A DNA stretch of 64,000 nt, taken from positions 22,346,073-22,410,072 of the forward strand of contig NC_063181.1 in the NCBI RefSeq assembly GCF_023159225.1, read 5' to 3'. Made by a program: the position numbers and the translations under genes. Every line of letters starts with the position of its first letter. The stretch's first letter is position 1. Of this stretch, positions 11,470-23,120 are shown piece after piece. The stretch comes from Perognathus longimembris pacificus (Eukaryota; Chordata; Mammalia; Rodentia; Heteromyidae). Below the pieces are notes generated by a model. It saw nothing but the letters and a program-made list of their open reading frames with translations, did not search any database and had not been told where the DNA came from.

Positions 11470-11590
11470 CACAAATGAGGAAGGAGGTAACAAGATTGAC
11501 CAGAAATGTACTCACTACCTTATGTATGTAACTGTAGCCCCTCTGTACATCACCTTGATGATAAAATTAAATTTGAAGAAAAAGCATAAA
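11470..11590 (+). mobile_element. L1 3' end fragment
   Basis: It matches the last ~110 bases of the L1 3'UTR in plus orientation ('gaaatgtactcactacctta', 'cctctgtacatcaccttgat'), ending in an A-rich tail. It resembles the 8.0 kb L1 tail more than the 10.8 kb one, so it belongs to a somewhat older subfamily. It is severely 5' truncated. Confidence 0.7.
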
Positions 11591-11834
11591 AAGAGAAATA
11601 TTTTCACTGTTGATGGGTTGGCCAACCTATAGTGTAATATCCATAAGCATCATGGCTGGTTACTCCCATTGACAAAGTTCTCAGTGAATGTTCCTCCCTC
11701 CTCACTATCCATGAGCTTTGAGAAGCAAGTGATACATCCCATAGTTAACCCAACAGACATATACCCACTTTCCTCAATTCATGTGCCACTCATCCAACTT
11801 AGTGTTTAGTAGTAGTAGTGTATTAGTAGTACTA

Positions 11835-11998
11835 TTACTGCTGGAGATTGAACTCAAGGATACTGAAACCAATTCTCCATTCCTTTTTGCCTTAGTTGGT
11901 TTCTAATAAAAAGGGTTTTCACTTAAGCTAAACTTGATCCAGGATCTTCTGTCTGCCACTGCAAAGCTGGAATTACTGGTGCCACTGTGCCCAGCCCT
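11835..11998 (-). repeat. B1/ID-type composite SINE remnant
   Basis: The plus strand begins with an ID-like reverse B box ('gagattgaactcaagga') and ends with a B1/7SL-like reverse start ('ggaattactggtgccactgt', then 'gcccagcc'). It is diverged, and read on the minus strand the order is 7SL-like then ID-like. Confidence 0.6.
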
Positions 11999-12034
11999 CA
12001 CCTGGCCTTATTCATGAAAAGTCATGTTGAGTTG

Positions 12035-12225
12035 CAGTCAAGCCAGACTCCATAGTCTCTTCTTTTATGGTCTTGAACAATTCTCTTAGCCTTAATGAGC
12101 CTGAGCCTCCACCATCTCAATAATATGAATAAAGATACCTGTTGTCTGCCAGACTATTAGGAGAAATCAAAGCTTTGATGGAACAGCACATGTGCTGTAA
12201 ATCATCATTATACCTATTATATCTC
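12035..12225 (+). repeat. MIR SINE remnant
   Basis: The order of words (a 'gccagactcc' start, 'gaacaattctcttagcctta', then 'atatgaataaagatacctg' and a 'cagcacatgtgctgtaaatc' end) follows the MIR consensus. Highly diverged, as expected for this ancient mammal-wide SINE. Confidence 0.6.
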
Positions 12226-12524
12226 CCGCTAGTTGTCTCCAATGCACCCAAGACATTACATGCAAAACAAAATACATTATCTTCCACTGTAAACTAAGTC
12301 GTCTATGGATTTCATATCTAGGCTTAAGGTAACCCTACCTGTTTACTGTTATTATCTTTGGTTCCTCTCCTCCATTACTATACATCCCTTGGTCCAACAA
12401 ATCTTACTGTTTTAATAAATGTTTGATTCTATGTATTTACACTGTTGTTGCTTAATTTATTCTGGCTTTGAGTAGTTCATTGTTCAAGTATTTTCGGGGC
12501 ACAAAGTAACAGATATGTATTTAA

Positions 12525-12703
12525 TGATATCACTAATAACTAATCCTGTGAGAGATGTTTTTCTCATTTGGTAAATAAATAATCTGAGTCCACAATAAGC
12601 TAAGCAACTTGCCCAGTGTTCCCAGGAAGGTATATATCACAGTTGGCTTTGAACTCAGTATTCTCAGGATAAATTCATGTTATTTCACTATACCATACTG
12701 CCT
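12525..12703 (-). repeat. MIR SINE remnant
   Basis: This is the reverse complement of the MIR core: 'taactaatcctgtgagag', 'aagctaagcaacttgcccag', 'gctttgaactcag' and 'ctataccatactgcctcc' occur in order. The long open frame starting at 12609 is partly made of this repeat and is not a gene. Confidence 0.8.
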
Positions 12704-13120
12704 CCAAGGAAAATATAGTTCTTTCCTATCTTTTGTCCTTACCTTCCTCCTACAGGTATTTGATAGTTATTTAAGTGGAATTCACTTAGACAAAATGCTA
12801 AGTGATTCCACCTTTATTAATCACTGTACTCCAGGTTTACCAAAGTTTCTCAACTTTGGCACCATTGATATTTGGGGCTGGATGATTGCTTGTTATAGGG
12901 CTGCACTGTACATTGCAAAAAATCTTATCAATATTCTAGGTCTCAATAATTAAATTTGTCACATACAATAGTATATCCAGATATTGTCAAGTATTTCTAG
13001 GGAGAATTCAAAATTGCTCCTAGTTATAACTCCTGGCCTACTTGTCAGGAGCCCTGACTCATGAAGATTGGGCTTTCTAGGTTTGTGTTTGTCTGTATTT
13101 TTTTGTATATACATGTACTT
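12704..13120. other. Unannotated sequence
   Basis: No repeat or gene is recognised. Confidence 0.4.
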
Positions 13121-13235
13121 GTTTGTTTTATGAGAAAGATTTTATCTATGTAGACCAGGTGGCCTGAAACTCATTTTCCTGCCCATACCTGCTTAGCTCT
13201 TGGATCACAGGCATGAGCTTGTGATTGTGCTTTTT
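13121..13235 (-). repeat. B1-like SINE remnant
   Basis: The plus-strand phrases 'tagaccaggtggcctgaaac' and 'cttggatcacaggcatgag' are the reverse of a B1 (7SL-derived) monomer. It is diverged and monomeric. Confidence 0.65.
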
Positions 13236-13264
13236 AAATTATACCTGGCAATGAAGCTTCAGTG

Positions 13265-13655
13265 GCTGCTGTGAAGTTTTCTATGACCCCCACAATTCAT
13301 GCATTAGAAACTTAAATCTCTATGTAACTATATTAGAAGATGATTTGACATGAGAGCTCTCCCTTTATGATTGGGATTTGGATTCCCTGCCTCTGGCTGA
13401 GGGAGGGAGGTCATTTCTTTATTTTGCCTTTATACCTTCTGCCACATGAGAACACTGTTTCTTCTTCCAGTGGAGGCACTGTTCAAGGTGCCACCTTGAA
13501 GGAAAGGATAAGATCCTTGTAAGACACTGATCTTTCCAGAATCTTGATCTTGAACTTTCAGTCTCCTCTGATGTGGGAAACAAACTTTTGGTATTATTTA
13601 AAATAAATTTCTTAGTCTCTGGTATTCTGCTGTGGTAGCACAAACAGTGTAAGAC
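13265..13655 (+). mobile_element. Solitary old LTR (MaLR-like)
   Basis: About 390 bases follow the layout of an ancient non-coding LTR of the ERVL-MaLR type: 'ccacaattcatgcattagaa' near the start, 'cttctgccacatgagaac' in the middle, 'ttgatcttgaactttcag', then the polyadenylation region 'aaataaatttcttagtctc' and the end 'agcacaaacagtgtaagaca'. No internal retroviral genes are seen on either side, so it is a solo LTR. The superfamily call is from memory. Confidence 0.55.
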
Positions 13656-14076
13656 AGGAACCAAATATCCTTTTGGGTGGGAGATTTGGAAGTTAGTTTC
13701 TGGAATGATCTCTTTGTTTCTGATATTTATTGAGAAAGGAAGCCTGGGCCTATATGAGCATTACAATCATATGAAATCCTATGAGATCTATCTAATTCTT
13801 TGCAAGGGTGGTGCCTCTAATGCCTACTGACCTCCCATAAAGCTCACTAGCTCTTAATGTTTTCCTATAGGGGACTAGCCTTCCAACACATGAACCCTTA
13901 AGGGATAAACCATATCCAAGCCTTGTACCTATTGAACATAATACCATAGAGTATCCATTGATTGCCCTCATCATCATGTGGCTGATTGGGAGCTTGGCTA
14001 ATGGTTGCTACCCAGCATCTCCACAAGGAATCTCATTACAAATCTTGTCTATATAGAGGTCAAAAGTCAAAGTCAA

Positions 14077-14292
14077 GGGGCTGGGGATATGGCCTAGTGG
14101 CAAGAGTGCCTGCCTCATATACATGAGGCCCTGGGTTCGATTCCCCAGCACCACATATACAGAAAATGGCCAGAAGTGGCGCTGTGGCTCAAGTGGCAGA
14201 GTGCTAGCCTTGAGCAAAAGGAAGCCAGGGACAGTGCTCAGGCCCTGAGTCCAAGGCCCAGGACTGGCCAAAAAAAAAAAAAAAAAAAAAGG
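14077..14292 (+). repeat. IDL-Geo-like dimeric SINE, best-preserved copy
   Basis: The clearest copy in the window. The ID-like left monomer has an A box at 'tggcctagtgg' and a B box at 'ggttcgattcc'. The Geo-like right monomer starts near 'gccagaagtggcgctgtggc' and ends '...caggactggcc', followed by an A tail of about 20. A 9-base duplication 'caaagtcaa' flanks it (14068-14076, 14293-14301). SINEs of this type are transcribed by RNA polymerase III from the left monomer and copied by L1 proteins. Confidence 0.93.
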
Positions 14293-14301
14293 CAAAGTCA
14301 A

Positions 14302-17300
14302 AATCTTATCCAGTGTAAACACTAGACCATTGTAAAATCATGGAGAAATCATCATATAAATCAAATCATCATATGTCAGGCATCATCTTCAGATAGCATA
14401 TAGAGTTCTATACTTGGAAGTTGCCCAAAAGGAGGAAAGCTCAGAGTACTCATGACTCTGAGATCCCTGTCTTTGTCCTGTTTTCAATACAGACTGAGTA
14501 AGGGAAGTATCAAGCACCATTCCGGTGATTTATTTCCTGGAAGAACTGTCTTTGTGTCTGAATGATAACATAAACTCACTCTTAAGAGCACATTGTGCTT
14601 AAATTACTCAGAACATCTGACTCAAACATCAATAAATGCAATGGGTGTCTAGCATTTTCGTTTGCGCATAGATCATTCCAATATATGAATGAGATTTGGA
14701 TTTAGTGCCCTTATAAATACACTGATTCTCTTTGGTTCTGTTCCTGCTTAGTTACATAGCAGTGGTCTCTCTAAGAAAATCTTTGAATGTATGAGATCAC
14801 AACAAATAATGTTTCTGCTGCTGAACTGGATTTTGGGAGTCAAAATTATTTTATACAAAATTATTATATATACCTCACTACCTAATGAGATATTCTTCTC
14901 ATTACCTTCATTCTTTGAGAACTAAAGAACAAGGGGGCTTTCCTTTGGTGAATGAACAGGAAACTAGAGAAAGTATATTATTTTTAAACAACAAATGTCA
15001 CTTCATGAGACTTTCCTTTTTACAGGTTTTCCCCTCTCCCAAGCACCCCACTTGGCTGCCCTCCAAAAATTTACTTGTCAGTAGAAATTTGCTCACAGAG
15101 TGAAGTAAATACCCTAAGCAGATAAAGCCAAAGAGAGGAATGACTTGCCAAACTAAATGCCTTAACAGGGTGTTTATAACTTCTTCTTTTTTTTTTCTCA
15201 TACTTGATAGTACTTTGAAATAGAGACTACATTGTTGATGGGGGAAGTTGTTGCAGGGTTGTTGTTCAGAATGGCCTGCTATGGTTGTTTCACTTTTCCA
15301 CAAGTACCATCAATCAGAGAAGGAGCATGATCTCTTGAGTAGATGGCCTACTTATGAGAAATGTGTATGTCCCTTGCACAATTTCCTTTAAGGAAAGTAA
15401 TAGTGTTTTAAATGCATTTCCAAATTTAAATCATCTGTTTTTATCTGGCAACTTTGGGGGATACCTTTGCCAGCTCCAGGGAAGTTCTAGATTTTCCAGG
15501 TTTAATTTTAGGGGAAGAAAAGGAAGCTGAACTGATTCTCCTACATAATTCCAGAAATGATACTTTTCCAGATTCTATCAAAAGTTAATTAGTCTGTAAT
15601 TATTAGTTTTAATTAGAGAATTGGCATACAACAATGCATAAATAGTGGGGTGATGGGTATGTTATCTTAAAAATGGAAAAAAAGAAAAATGAAAGAAAAA
15701 ACTCAAAATGCACTGAATAATTTAACAAACAGAGGTAGGAAACTGATTAGCATTTGGTTTTATACAGGTGATATTCAAAGTATGAAATGAAGCATGAGAG
15801 TAACTATCTGTAAATGCTAATTGTGAGAACTTGATGAAAGTTATTTGGGTGACATTGTTCAACAGAGATGGCTTTCTTTCTCCACAGCTGGGATAAGTGG
15901 ATAAATACTGAGTCCTTGGGTCTTTCTTCCCAGTACAGACTGTAATTACTTGCCTTACCTTCTATCTCTGTCTCCATATCTCTCCACTTCCTACTCCCCA
16001 GCATGTTGTTATTTTGGTTTCTTTCTTTCTCCTCTGAAAAGTTGTCAGAAAAGAGCTATCATTGAAGTATAGGAACCATTCATATCGAGAGCCTCCTCCC
16101 ATCCAAAAAAAAAAGGAACTTTTGAAGTAACTTCAAAACTATCCTATCAATCAGAAATTTGCTTTTTGAGTAGGAGTCACAAAGGCATCAAGAGGAAAAT
16201 AGTCACTTAGATCTCTGTTTTGATTGGCTGAACCCTTTTAAATAATTTATATACGACTATAATCACAATATTTCTTGCCTGATGAGCTTCTACACTGAAA
16301 TCAATGATGGGGAAAAAAACCAATACACTAAGTTGTTGATAGTAACCCCTGGGGAAAATATTTCTCTACTAAGGCATTCTTACTAGAACTATTGGAGATC
16401 TGAAAATGTAACAAAAAAATTGAAATTATGAAACCACTGAAGGAAACTATTGCTTGTAATCGTGTAGTCTTTCTCACAGCTTGACTCAATGACAGCTTGA
16501 TAGGTTTATTGCAGTTGGCATTGGATTGCTTTGGCTCACTAAACGGCAGCTATCTCCTATGGCCTTGATTGTGCTCAAATTAATCAAAGGCTTTTGAAGT
16601 GATGGCTTTTGTGTACAGGGGGAAGAAACATCATTTTAAAGATTGTCACATCTTTTAAAAGATTCAGATATATGGAGGCCTGTGAAAACAAAGTTCCTGC
16701 TGAGCTTGTTACTTAGTCCTATACACAAATTGTGTCCTGGGCTTTGATATGTTTTTTTCCTAATAATATGACTTATGAATGATGCTGCAACCATATAGGT
16801 CCAATGTACACAATAGTAAGATAATTCTCTCTGCAAAAAAAAATGTATATGATTTAAGACAATATAAAACAACAATCCCAAATTGTCTTATTTTTAAGGC
16901 CAGAAAAGTATATACATTTAAATGTCAGATTTTTCCATTTTTATATGTCAGTAGGGGGAAAGGTGAAAAATTGCTAACTCATAACATTATGCGTGTTGAT
17001 CAGGACAACAAGCCTTATTATTCAGAGTACCTGCAACAATAGGGAAAAAATAAAAATTAATGAAAAATGATCCTTTAACTCACTCGGCTCTGTTTTGCTT
17101 GATGTTCTAGCTATGCTATGACAGAAAGTAGATTGCCCAGGGAGGTCTATTAATTATTACAGGCCACTAGGTTACAATGTATTAAGGCCACGGGCACTAA
17201 CTGACATTTGAGAGCAAACTTAGTAAGTAGGCAAACAGAGTCCCTTTAACAGATAGTTATGTAAAGTTATGGGTTACCTGTTACATATCTAATTCAATTC

Positions 17301-18014
17301 TCAGAAATGACCCCAATGGCCTTACTAGAATGGGCTATCTCTCTGTCACAATAACCTAGAGTGTTTCTATCTGCACTATAAAATGATTATTTTAAAAATG
17401 CTTCAAAATAGTTGATATTAGAATTTGTTTTCTCAAAAAAAGGGTGAGAAAATTAGTTATCCCCTCACTATTTTATTTATATACAAATTAAAGCATACAG
17501 ATCTGGGTAAATGTTCTAAACTGTAGGAGCAAGTGCTGGAACATGGTTTCAGCCACTATTGATTTGTCGTGTGGATGTTTGGTAAACTTCACAAAGGAAA
17601 TCTAATGCAGCAAATGTGATACCATATTTTATTGGCAGCAAAACCCCTCCAACTACAAAACACACAGTTAACATAATAAGTGCTCTCAAAAGAACAAAAA
17701 GATTAACTTTGTAAACATTCACATCTGAAAAAAAATTAAATGTGGAAAACAGATGCCTTAGAACTCAATGAATATGGTGATTTAGATATTCAAGACCAAA
17801 AGATTTTTCTTTTTTTTTTAGGGAATCATTGGCTCAGTCTCAATGAAAAATCAATTCTCCCTTTAAATCTTTTGTCTTTTTTGTGCCTACCTCTGATACT
17901 GCTATCACATTATTTCTCATAGAGGATGATCCACTCAATATGACTGCTTGCAACCTAGTCATGGAAGGACTGATTCAGGAGAGGTGTGCTTACTTCTAAA
18001 TTCATGTTTTGTTT
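14302..18014. other. Unannotated sequence, possibly with conserved noncoding parts
   Basis: About 3.7 kb without a clear repeat or gene. The stretch 16440-16620 has balanced composition and several potential binding words ('aatcaaagg', 'attaatcaaag', 'cttgattg') and could be conserved noncoding DNA, but this is only an impression. The open frames of 60-100 codons show no family resemblance. Confidence 0.35.
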
Positions 18015-18552
18015 TGTTTTGTTTATATATATATATTTTTTTTTTCATTATCAAGCTGAATTACAGAGAGGTTACAGTTTCATACATTAGGCATTGGATA
18101 CATTTCTTGTACTGTTTGTTACCTCATCCCTCATTCCCCTCTCCCCCTACCCCCTTTCCTTCACCACCCCCCCCCCATGAGATGTTCAGTTCATTTACAC
18201 CAAACAGTTTTGCAAGTATTGCTTTTGTAGTTGTTAGTCTTTTTTTACCCTGGGTCTCTTGATTTTGGTATTCGCTTCCAATTTTCTAGTTCTAATACCA
18301 GTATACACGATTTCCAATTTACTCAGATGAGATACAGAGGAAGTGTAGGTAAAACCACAGGAAGGTGATACAAGAAGATCATCAATAATAGAGGCTACAG
18401 ATACATATGGCATGTTGAAAGTAGTTACAACAGTGATATAACAATTGTTTCCATAACATGGAGTTCATTTCACTTAGCATTATCTTATGTGTTGTTAAGG
18501 GTATAGCTATTGGGCTCCTGTGATCCTCTGCTGTGACTTGCCTAAACCTGTG

Positions 18553-21500
18553 CTAATTATTCCCAATAAGGGAGACCATAGAGTCCATTTTTCTTTGGGT
18601 CTGGCTCACTTCACTTAGCATAATTTTTTCCCAAGTCCTTCCATTTCCTTACAAATGGGGCAGTGTCATTTTTTTCTGATAGAGGCATAAAATTCCATTG
18701 TGTATATGTACCACATTTTCCTGATCCATTCTTCTACTGAGGGGCATCTGGGTTGGTTCCAGATTCTACCTATGACAAATTGTGCTGCGATGAACATTGT
18801 TATGCTGGTGGCTTCAGTGTGATTATGTTTGTGGTCTTTTGGATAGATACCCAAATGTGGGGCTGCTGGGTCATAGGGGAGTTCTATATTTAGCCTTCTG
18901 AGGAATCACCATACTGCTTGCCAGAGTGACTGAACCAGTTTACATTCCCACCAACAATGAAGTAGGGTTCCCTTTTGGCCACATCCCCTCCAACAGTTGT
19001 TATTGTTAGTTTTCTTGATATAGGACATTCTTATTGGGGTGAGATGGAATCTCAATATTGTTTTGATTTGCATTTCTTTTATGGCCAGTGATGTAGAGCA
19101 CTTTTTCATATGTCTCTTGGCCATTCTCATTTCCTCCTCAGAGAAGTCTCTTTTTAAGTCTCTAGCCCATTTGATGAGGGGGCTATTGGTTCTCTGTGGT
19201 TTTGTTTTGGAGGAAGGTAATTTTTTTAGTTCTGCATATATTTTAAATATGAGGCCTTTGTCTGTTGAATGGCCAGTAAACATCTTCTCCCAATCTGTGG
19301 GTTTTCTGTTCATCTTGCAAGCTATGTCCTTTGCCCTGCAGAATCTTTGCAGTTTGATGCAGTCCCATTTGTCTAACCTTTCTTTGTTGTTGTTTTTTTC
19401 CAAATTTTTATTATCAAACTGATGTACAGAGAGGTTACAGTTTCATACGTTAGGCATTGGATACATTTCTTGTACTGTTTGTTACCTTGTCCCTCATACC
19501 CCCCTCCCCCCTCCCCCTTACCCTTTCCCCTCCTGAGGTGTTCAGTTCACTTACACCAAACAGTTTTGCAAGTATTGCTTTTGTAGTTGTTTGTCTTTTT
19601 TACCCTGTGTTTGATTTGTAGCCTTTCTGGGTCTTTGTTAAGAAAGTTCCGTCCTGTGCCAAGGAGCCCAAGTGTTTCTCCTATTCCTTCGATTAGTGTT
19701 TTCATGGTGTCTGTTTTGATCTAGGTCTTTGATCCATTTGGAATTTATTTTGGTGCAGGTTGATATATAAGGATCTAGTTTTAGTTTGTTGCATGTGTTG
19801 AACCAGCTTTGCCAGCACCATTTGTTAAAGAGGCTATCTTTCTTCCAGACTACAGTTTTAGCTCCTTTATCAAAGATTAAGTAGGCGTAGTTCTGTGGGT
19901 TTATTTCTGGGTCTTCAATTCCGTTCCATTGGTCTTCAGGCCTGTTCCGGTGCCAATGCCAAGCTGTTTTGATCACTATAGCTTTATAATACAGCTTGAA
20001 GTTGGGTATTGTAATTCCTCCAGCACCATTCTTTCTGCTTAGGATTGTTTTTGCTATTCTAGGTCTTTTATTTTCCCATATGAATTTCAGGATTGCTTCC
20101 TCTATTTCATTAAAAAATAGTGTTGGGATATTAATGGGTATTGCATTGAATTTGTAGATAGCCTTTGGCAATATTGCCATTTTGATTATATTAATGCTCC
20201 CAATCCAGGAGCATGGGAGGTTTTTCCATTTCCTTAGTTCTGCCTTACTTTCATTTTTCATGTTTTTAAAGTTCTCATCGTAGAGGTCTTTCTCTTCTTT
20301 GGTTAAGGTTATTCCTAGGTACTTTATGTTTTTTAAGGCTATTGCAAAAGGAGTTGTTTTCCTGATTTCAGCCTCAGTCTTTGGGTCATTAGCATAGAGA
20401 AAGGCCGTTGATTTTTGAGGGTTTATTTTATATCCTGACACTTTGCCAAAGTTTTGGATCAGCTCTAGTAGCTTGGGGATAGAGTCTATGGGGTTCTTTA
20501 GATATAGGATCATGTCATCTGCAAAGAGAGAAAGTTTAACATCATCTTTTCCTATTTGGATCCCCTTTATGTTTTATTCTTGCCTAATTGCTCTGGCTAG
20601 GAATTCTAGTACTATGTTGAAGAGAAGGGGAGAGAGCGGACATCCCTGTCTTGTTCCTGATTTTAAAAGGAATGGCTTTAGTTTTTCACCCTTTAGAGTT
20701 ATGCTTGCTGTTGGTTTGTCATAAACTGCCTTGATTATATTCAGGAATGTTCCCTGGAATCTCAGTTTTTCCATGGCTTTTTGCATAAATGGGTGCTGGA
20801 TTTTATCAAACGCTTTCTCCACATCGAGTGATATAACCATGTCGTTCTTTACCTTGCTCCAGTTGATGTCGTGAATTGCATTAATTGACTTGCATATATT
20901 GAGCCAACTTTGCATCCCTGGGATGACTCCAGTTTGATCGTGGTGTATGATTTTTTTGATGACCTGTTGAAGTCTATTGGCCAGAATTTTGTTGAGAATT
21001 TTTGCGTCTATGTTCATCAAGGAAATCGGTCTGTAGTCCTCTTTCCGTGATGAGTCCCTGCCTGGTTTTGGGATGAGGGTTATAGTGGCTTCATAGAAAG
21101 TGTCTGGTAGTGAACATTCTCTTTCAATTTCATTGAAGAGTTTGAGAAATATTGGTGTGAGTTCTGTTTTGAAGGCCTTGTAGAATTCTTCTGTGAATCC
21201 GTCTGGACCTGGGCTTTTCTTGGATGGGAGATCACTTATTGCCATTTCTATTTCAATACTGGGTATGGGTCTGTTTAGGAGGTTTAAATCTTCATAGTTG
21301 AGTTTGGGGATATGAATTTTTTCTAGAAAATCATCCATTTCTTCCAAGTTCTTGAATTTGTTGGCATAAAGGTTTGCAAAATAGTCCCTTACTATGGTCT
21401 CAATTTTGGTTGTTTCTGTGGTGATGTTCCCTGATTCATCTTGTTTATTTGAGTGTGCTGCCTTCGATTTTTCGTCAGGTTTGCTAGGGGTCTATCTTGT

Positions 21501-21702
21501 TGATTTTTTCAAAGAACCAACTCTTTGTTTTGTTGATTCTTTCGATGGTTTTTTTCGTCTCTAATTGATTTAATTCTGATTTGATTTTAATTATTTGCTT
21601 CCGTCTATTGACTTGGGGTTTGGCTTGTTGTTCTCTTTCAAGTAAATTAAGGTGCTTCCTTAAATGATTGAGTTGCTGTTTCTCCAGTTTGTTGGTGTAT
21701 AG
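18553..21702 (-). pseudogene. L1 ORF2 pseudogene (reverse transcriptase to C-terminus)
   Basis: ORF2 encodes the L1 endonuclease/reverse transcriptase that nicks target DNA and copies RNA at the nick. This copy starts within the region between the endonuclease and the reverse transcriptase, so the endonuclease is absent. The reverse transcriptase core is visible: '[12 protein letters not shown]', '[18 protein letters not shown]', '[10 protein letters not shown]', '[14 protein letters not shown]', and the catalytic FADD motif near 20518-20529. Breaks seen: a 4-base deletion near 21493 relative to the 58.5 kb copy, a Glu-to-stop change (TAA) at 20574-20576 just upstream of FADD, further frame changes, and the nested insertion at 19387-19609. 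The C-terminal Cys/His motif ([14 protein letters not shown]) is still readable at about 18940-18985, and the usual stop is at 18553-18555. It cannot make a full product. Confidence 0.93.
19387..19609 (-). mobile_element. Nested ~220-base L1 3' tail
   Basis: A minus-strand copy of only the last ~220 bases of the L1 3'UTR plus A-tail lies inside ORF2 of another L1. It interrupts the host phrase 'ctttctttg' / 'atttgtagcc', which is continuous in the 58.5 kb copy. Its sense-strand 5' end is at 'acacagggta', essentially the same breakpoint as the insertion at 26842. Only a 4-base 'tttg' duplication is possible at the edges. Confidence 0.85.
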
Positions 21703-21728
21703 TAAATACAAGCTGGGTGCTGATGTCT

Positions 21729-21996
21729 CGCGCTGGGCAGTGGTGACTCACATCTGTAATCATAGCTACTCAGGAGGAGGCTGAGATCTGAGGATCCCAG
21801 TTCAAAGCCAAACCTGGGTCAGACAGTTCTTGAGATTTTTATGGCCCATTCACTAGAAGAAAACCTGAGAGTGAGGCTGTGGTTCAAGTGGTAGATCACT
21901 GCTACCATTAAGCAGAAAATCTCAGGGATGGCACCTAGGCCCAGATCCTGAGTTCAAGCCCCAGAAAACCAGCACCTGCCCCCCCCCAAAAAAAAT
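21729..21996 (+). repeat. Composite 7SL-like plus Geo-like SINE
   Basis: The left half starts 'gctgggcagtggtgactcac' and continues 'ctgtaatcatagctactcag', typical of 7SL-derived (B1/Alu-like) SINEs. The right half is Geo-like, with 'tggttcaagtgg' (21880-21891) and a B-box-like 'gttcaagcc' (21952-21960). The tail is a C run followed by A. It abuts the 5' end of the L1 on its left. Confidence 0.85.
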
Positions 21997-22638
21997 GAGT
22001 ACCACACAAGTAAAACAATGAGAGTAATAGAAAGTGAATTTTTTTCCATAAATACCCACATCGGATTTGTCAGTAATGGACCAAGTTTTAAGGAAATAGG
22101 AAAGCAGTCCAGTGACATGTTCTTATTCCTATCAAGCATTCACTCTTAACATTTCCCTAAGAGATTGTATGCATTCATAAGCTAATTGATAGGTTAACCT
22201 TGAAATGAATAAAGATTTCCATAATTGTTTAGAGAAAAGCAAGCAGAGAAAAGATAACCACCACTTATTTAGTAAAGAAAACAATCATTGGCTGTTGATA
22301 GCACTATCAATGATAGGTGTTAATTTTCTGGTCATCAGTAGTTAAAACTATTAAGGTAATATAATTAAAACATGTGAAGGGATCAGAGCATTATTTATCA
22401 CAGAGGTTTTCTTGATTGACAGTTTCACAGTGACAGATCCAGGCAGTAAAGACATCTTATGTCTATGTACTCTCATCTGTCAGTCAATCTCTAGGTTTAT
22501 TTGAATTCCTACTAAGGACCAAGGCCAGGCCCACTCTTCTGAGGCTGCTGGCGATGGGGCTATTAGGATTTTTCATTACTATATTCCCAAAGTGATTTAA
22601 CAATGGAAAAAATGCAATCAGTGTTTTGTTGATTATTA
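21997..22638. other. Unannotated sequence
   Basis: No repeat or gene is recognised. Confidence 0.4.
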
Positions 22639-22646
22639 CTCTAAAG

Positions 22647-22826
22647 CAGCGAATCTTAACCCTAGCTACACATTTAGAATCATCAAGGGAGCTTTTGAAA
22701 AATACAGATGCCAAGACCCACCCCTAGAGACTTGGATTTAATTGGTTCAGGGTGAAGTCCCAGCAAAGGTATTCTTTAAAAGCTCCCAAGACGATTTTAA
22801 TGTGCAATGAGGGTTAAGAACCACTG
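22647..22826 (+). mobile_element. MER5A-like hAT DNA transposon fossil
   Basis: A 180-base non-autonomous element with inverted ends ('cagcgaatcttaaccct' and 'agggttaagaaccactg'), internal words 'tttagaatcatcaaggg', 'gcttttgaaaaatacagatg' and 'aaagctcccaagacgatttt', and an 8-base duplication ('ctctaaag' at 22639-22646, 'ctgtaaag' at 22827-22834). The ends, length and 8-base target duplication fit the MER5A (hAT-Charlie) family. It has no coding sequence, and since the family is palindromic in part the strand is nominal. Confidence 0.85.
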
Positions 22827-22954
22827 CTGTAAAGGAAGATACAATTCACAGAGTCTATTGTTCATCCTTACTGAAAATGGAAGATTTCAGCCACTCTCAG
22901 ACTTTCTTCTGTTCTCCCAGGATAGAAGTGGTCTTGTCGTAGAAGTGGAATAAA

Positions 22955-23120
22955 ATTTGGAAGCATGAATTCTGGCTCTGACTCCATTTCTATTATTTTC
23001 TACCTGTGTAATAGCAGACGGGGAATCCTTATAAAACAAGAATTGCAATAATGCCTCTTTGCTCTACCTTTTAAGATTTGGAGTGGAATTAAATAAGTAA
23101 AACAGGAAATTTATAAGAAA
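22955..23120 (+). repeat. MIR SINE remnant
   Basis: Phrases in MIR order: 'gaattctggctctgactcc', 'cctgtgtaatagcagac', 'ttgcaataatgcctctttgc', 'ggagtggaattaaataagta'. Diverged. Confidence 0.55.

Larger units (their letters stand above)
18015..21702 (-). mobile_element. 5'-truncated L1 with broken ORF2
   Basis: A minus-strand L1 whose 3' end is at the left. A T-rich tail (18019-18047) and 3'UTR (to 18552) are followed by ORF2 up to about 21702, where similarity to the L1 at 58.5 kb stops. ORF1, the 5'UTR and the endonuclease domain are missing. It is interrupted by a second short L1 tail at 19387-19609. No target-site duplication was found. Similarity to the 58.5 kb copy is high, so the subfamily is fairly young. 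Confidence 0.93.

Noticed and set aside
12609..12953. 114-codon open frame
   Set aside because: Its first third is reversed MIR repeat sequence and the rest has no recognised domain.
14077..14160. tRNA gene
   Set aside because: It has good A and B boxes, but it is the left monomer of a dimeric SINE with an A tail and target duplication, and lacks a proper tRNA fold with anticodon arm.
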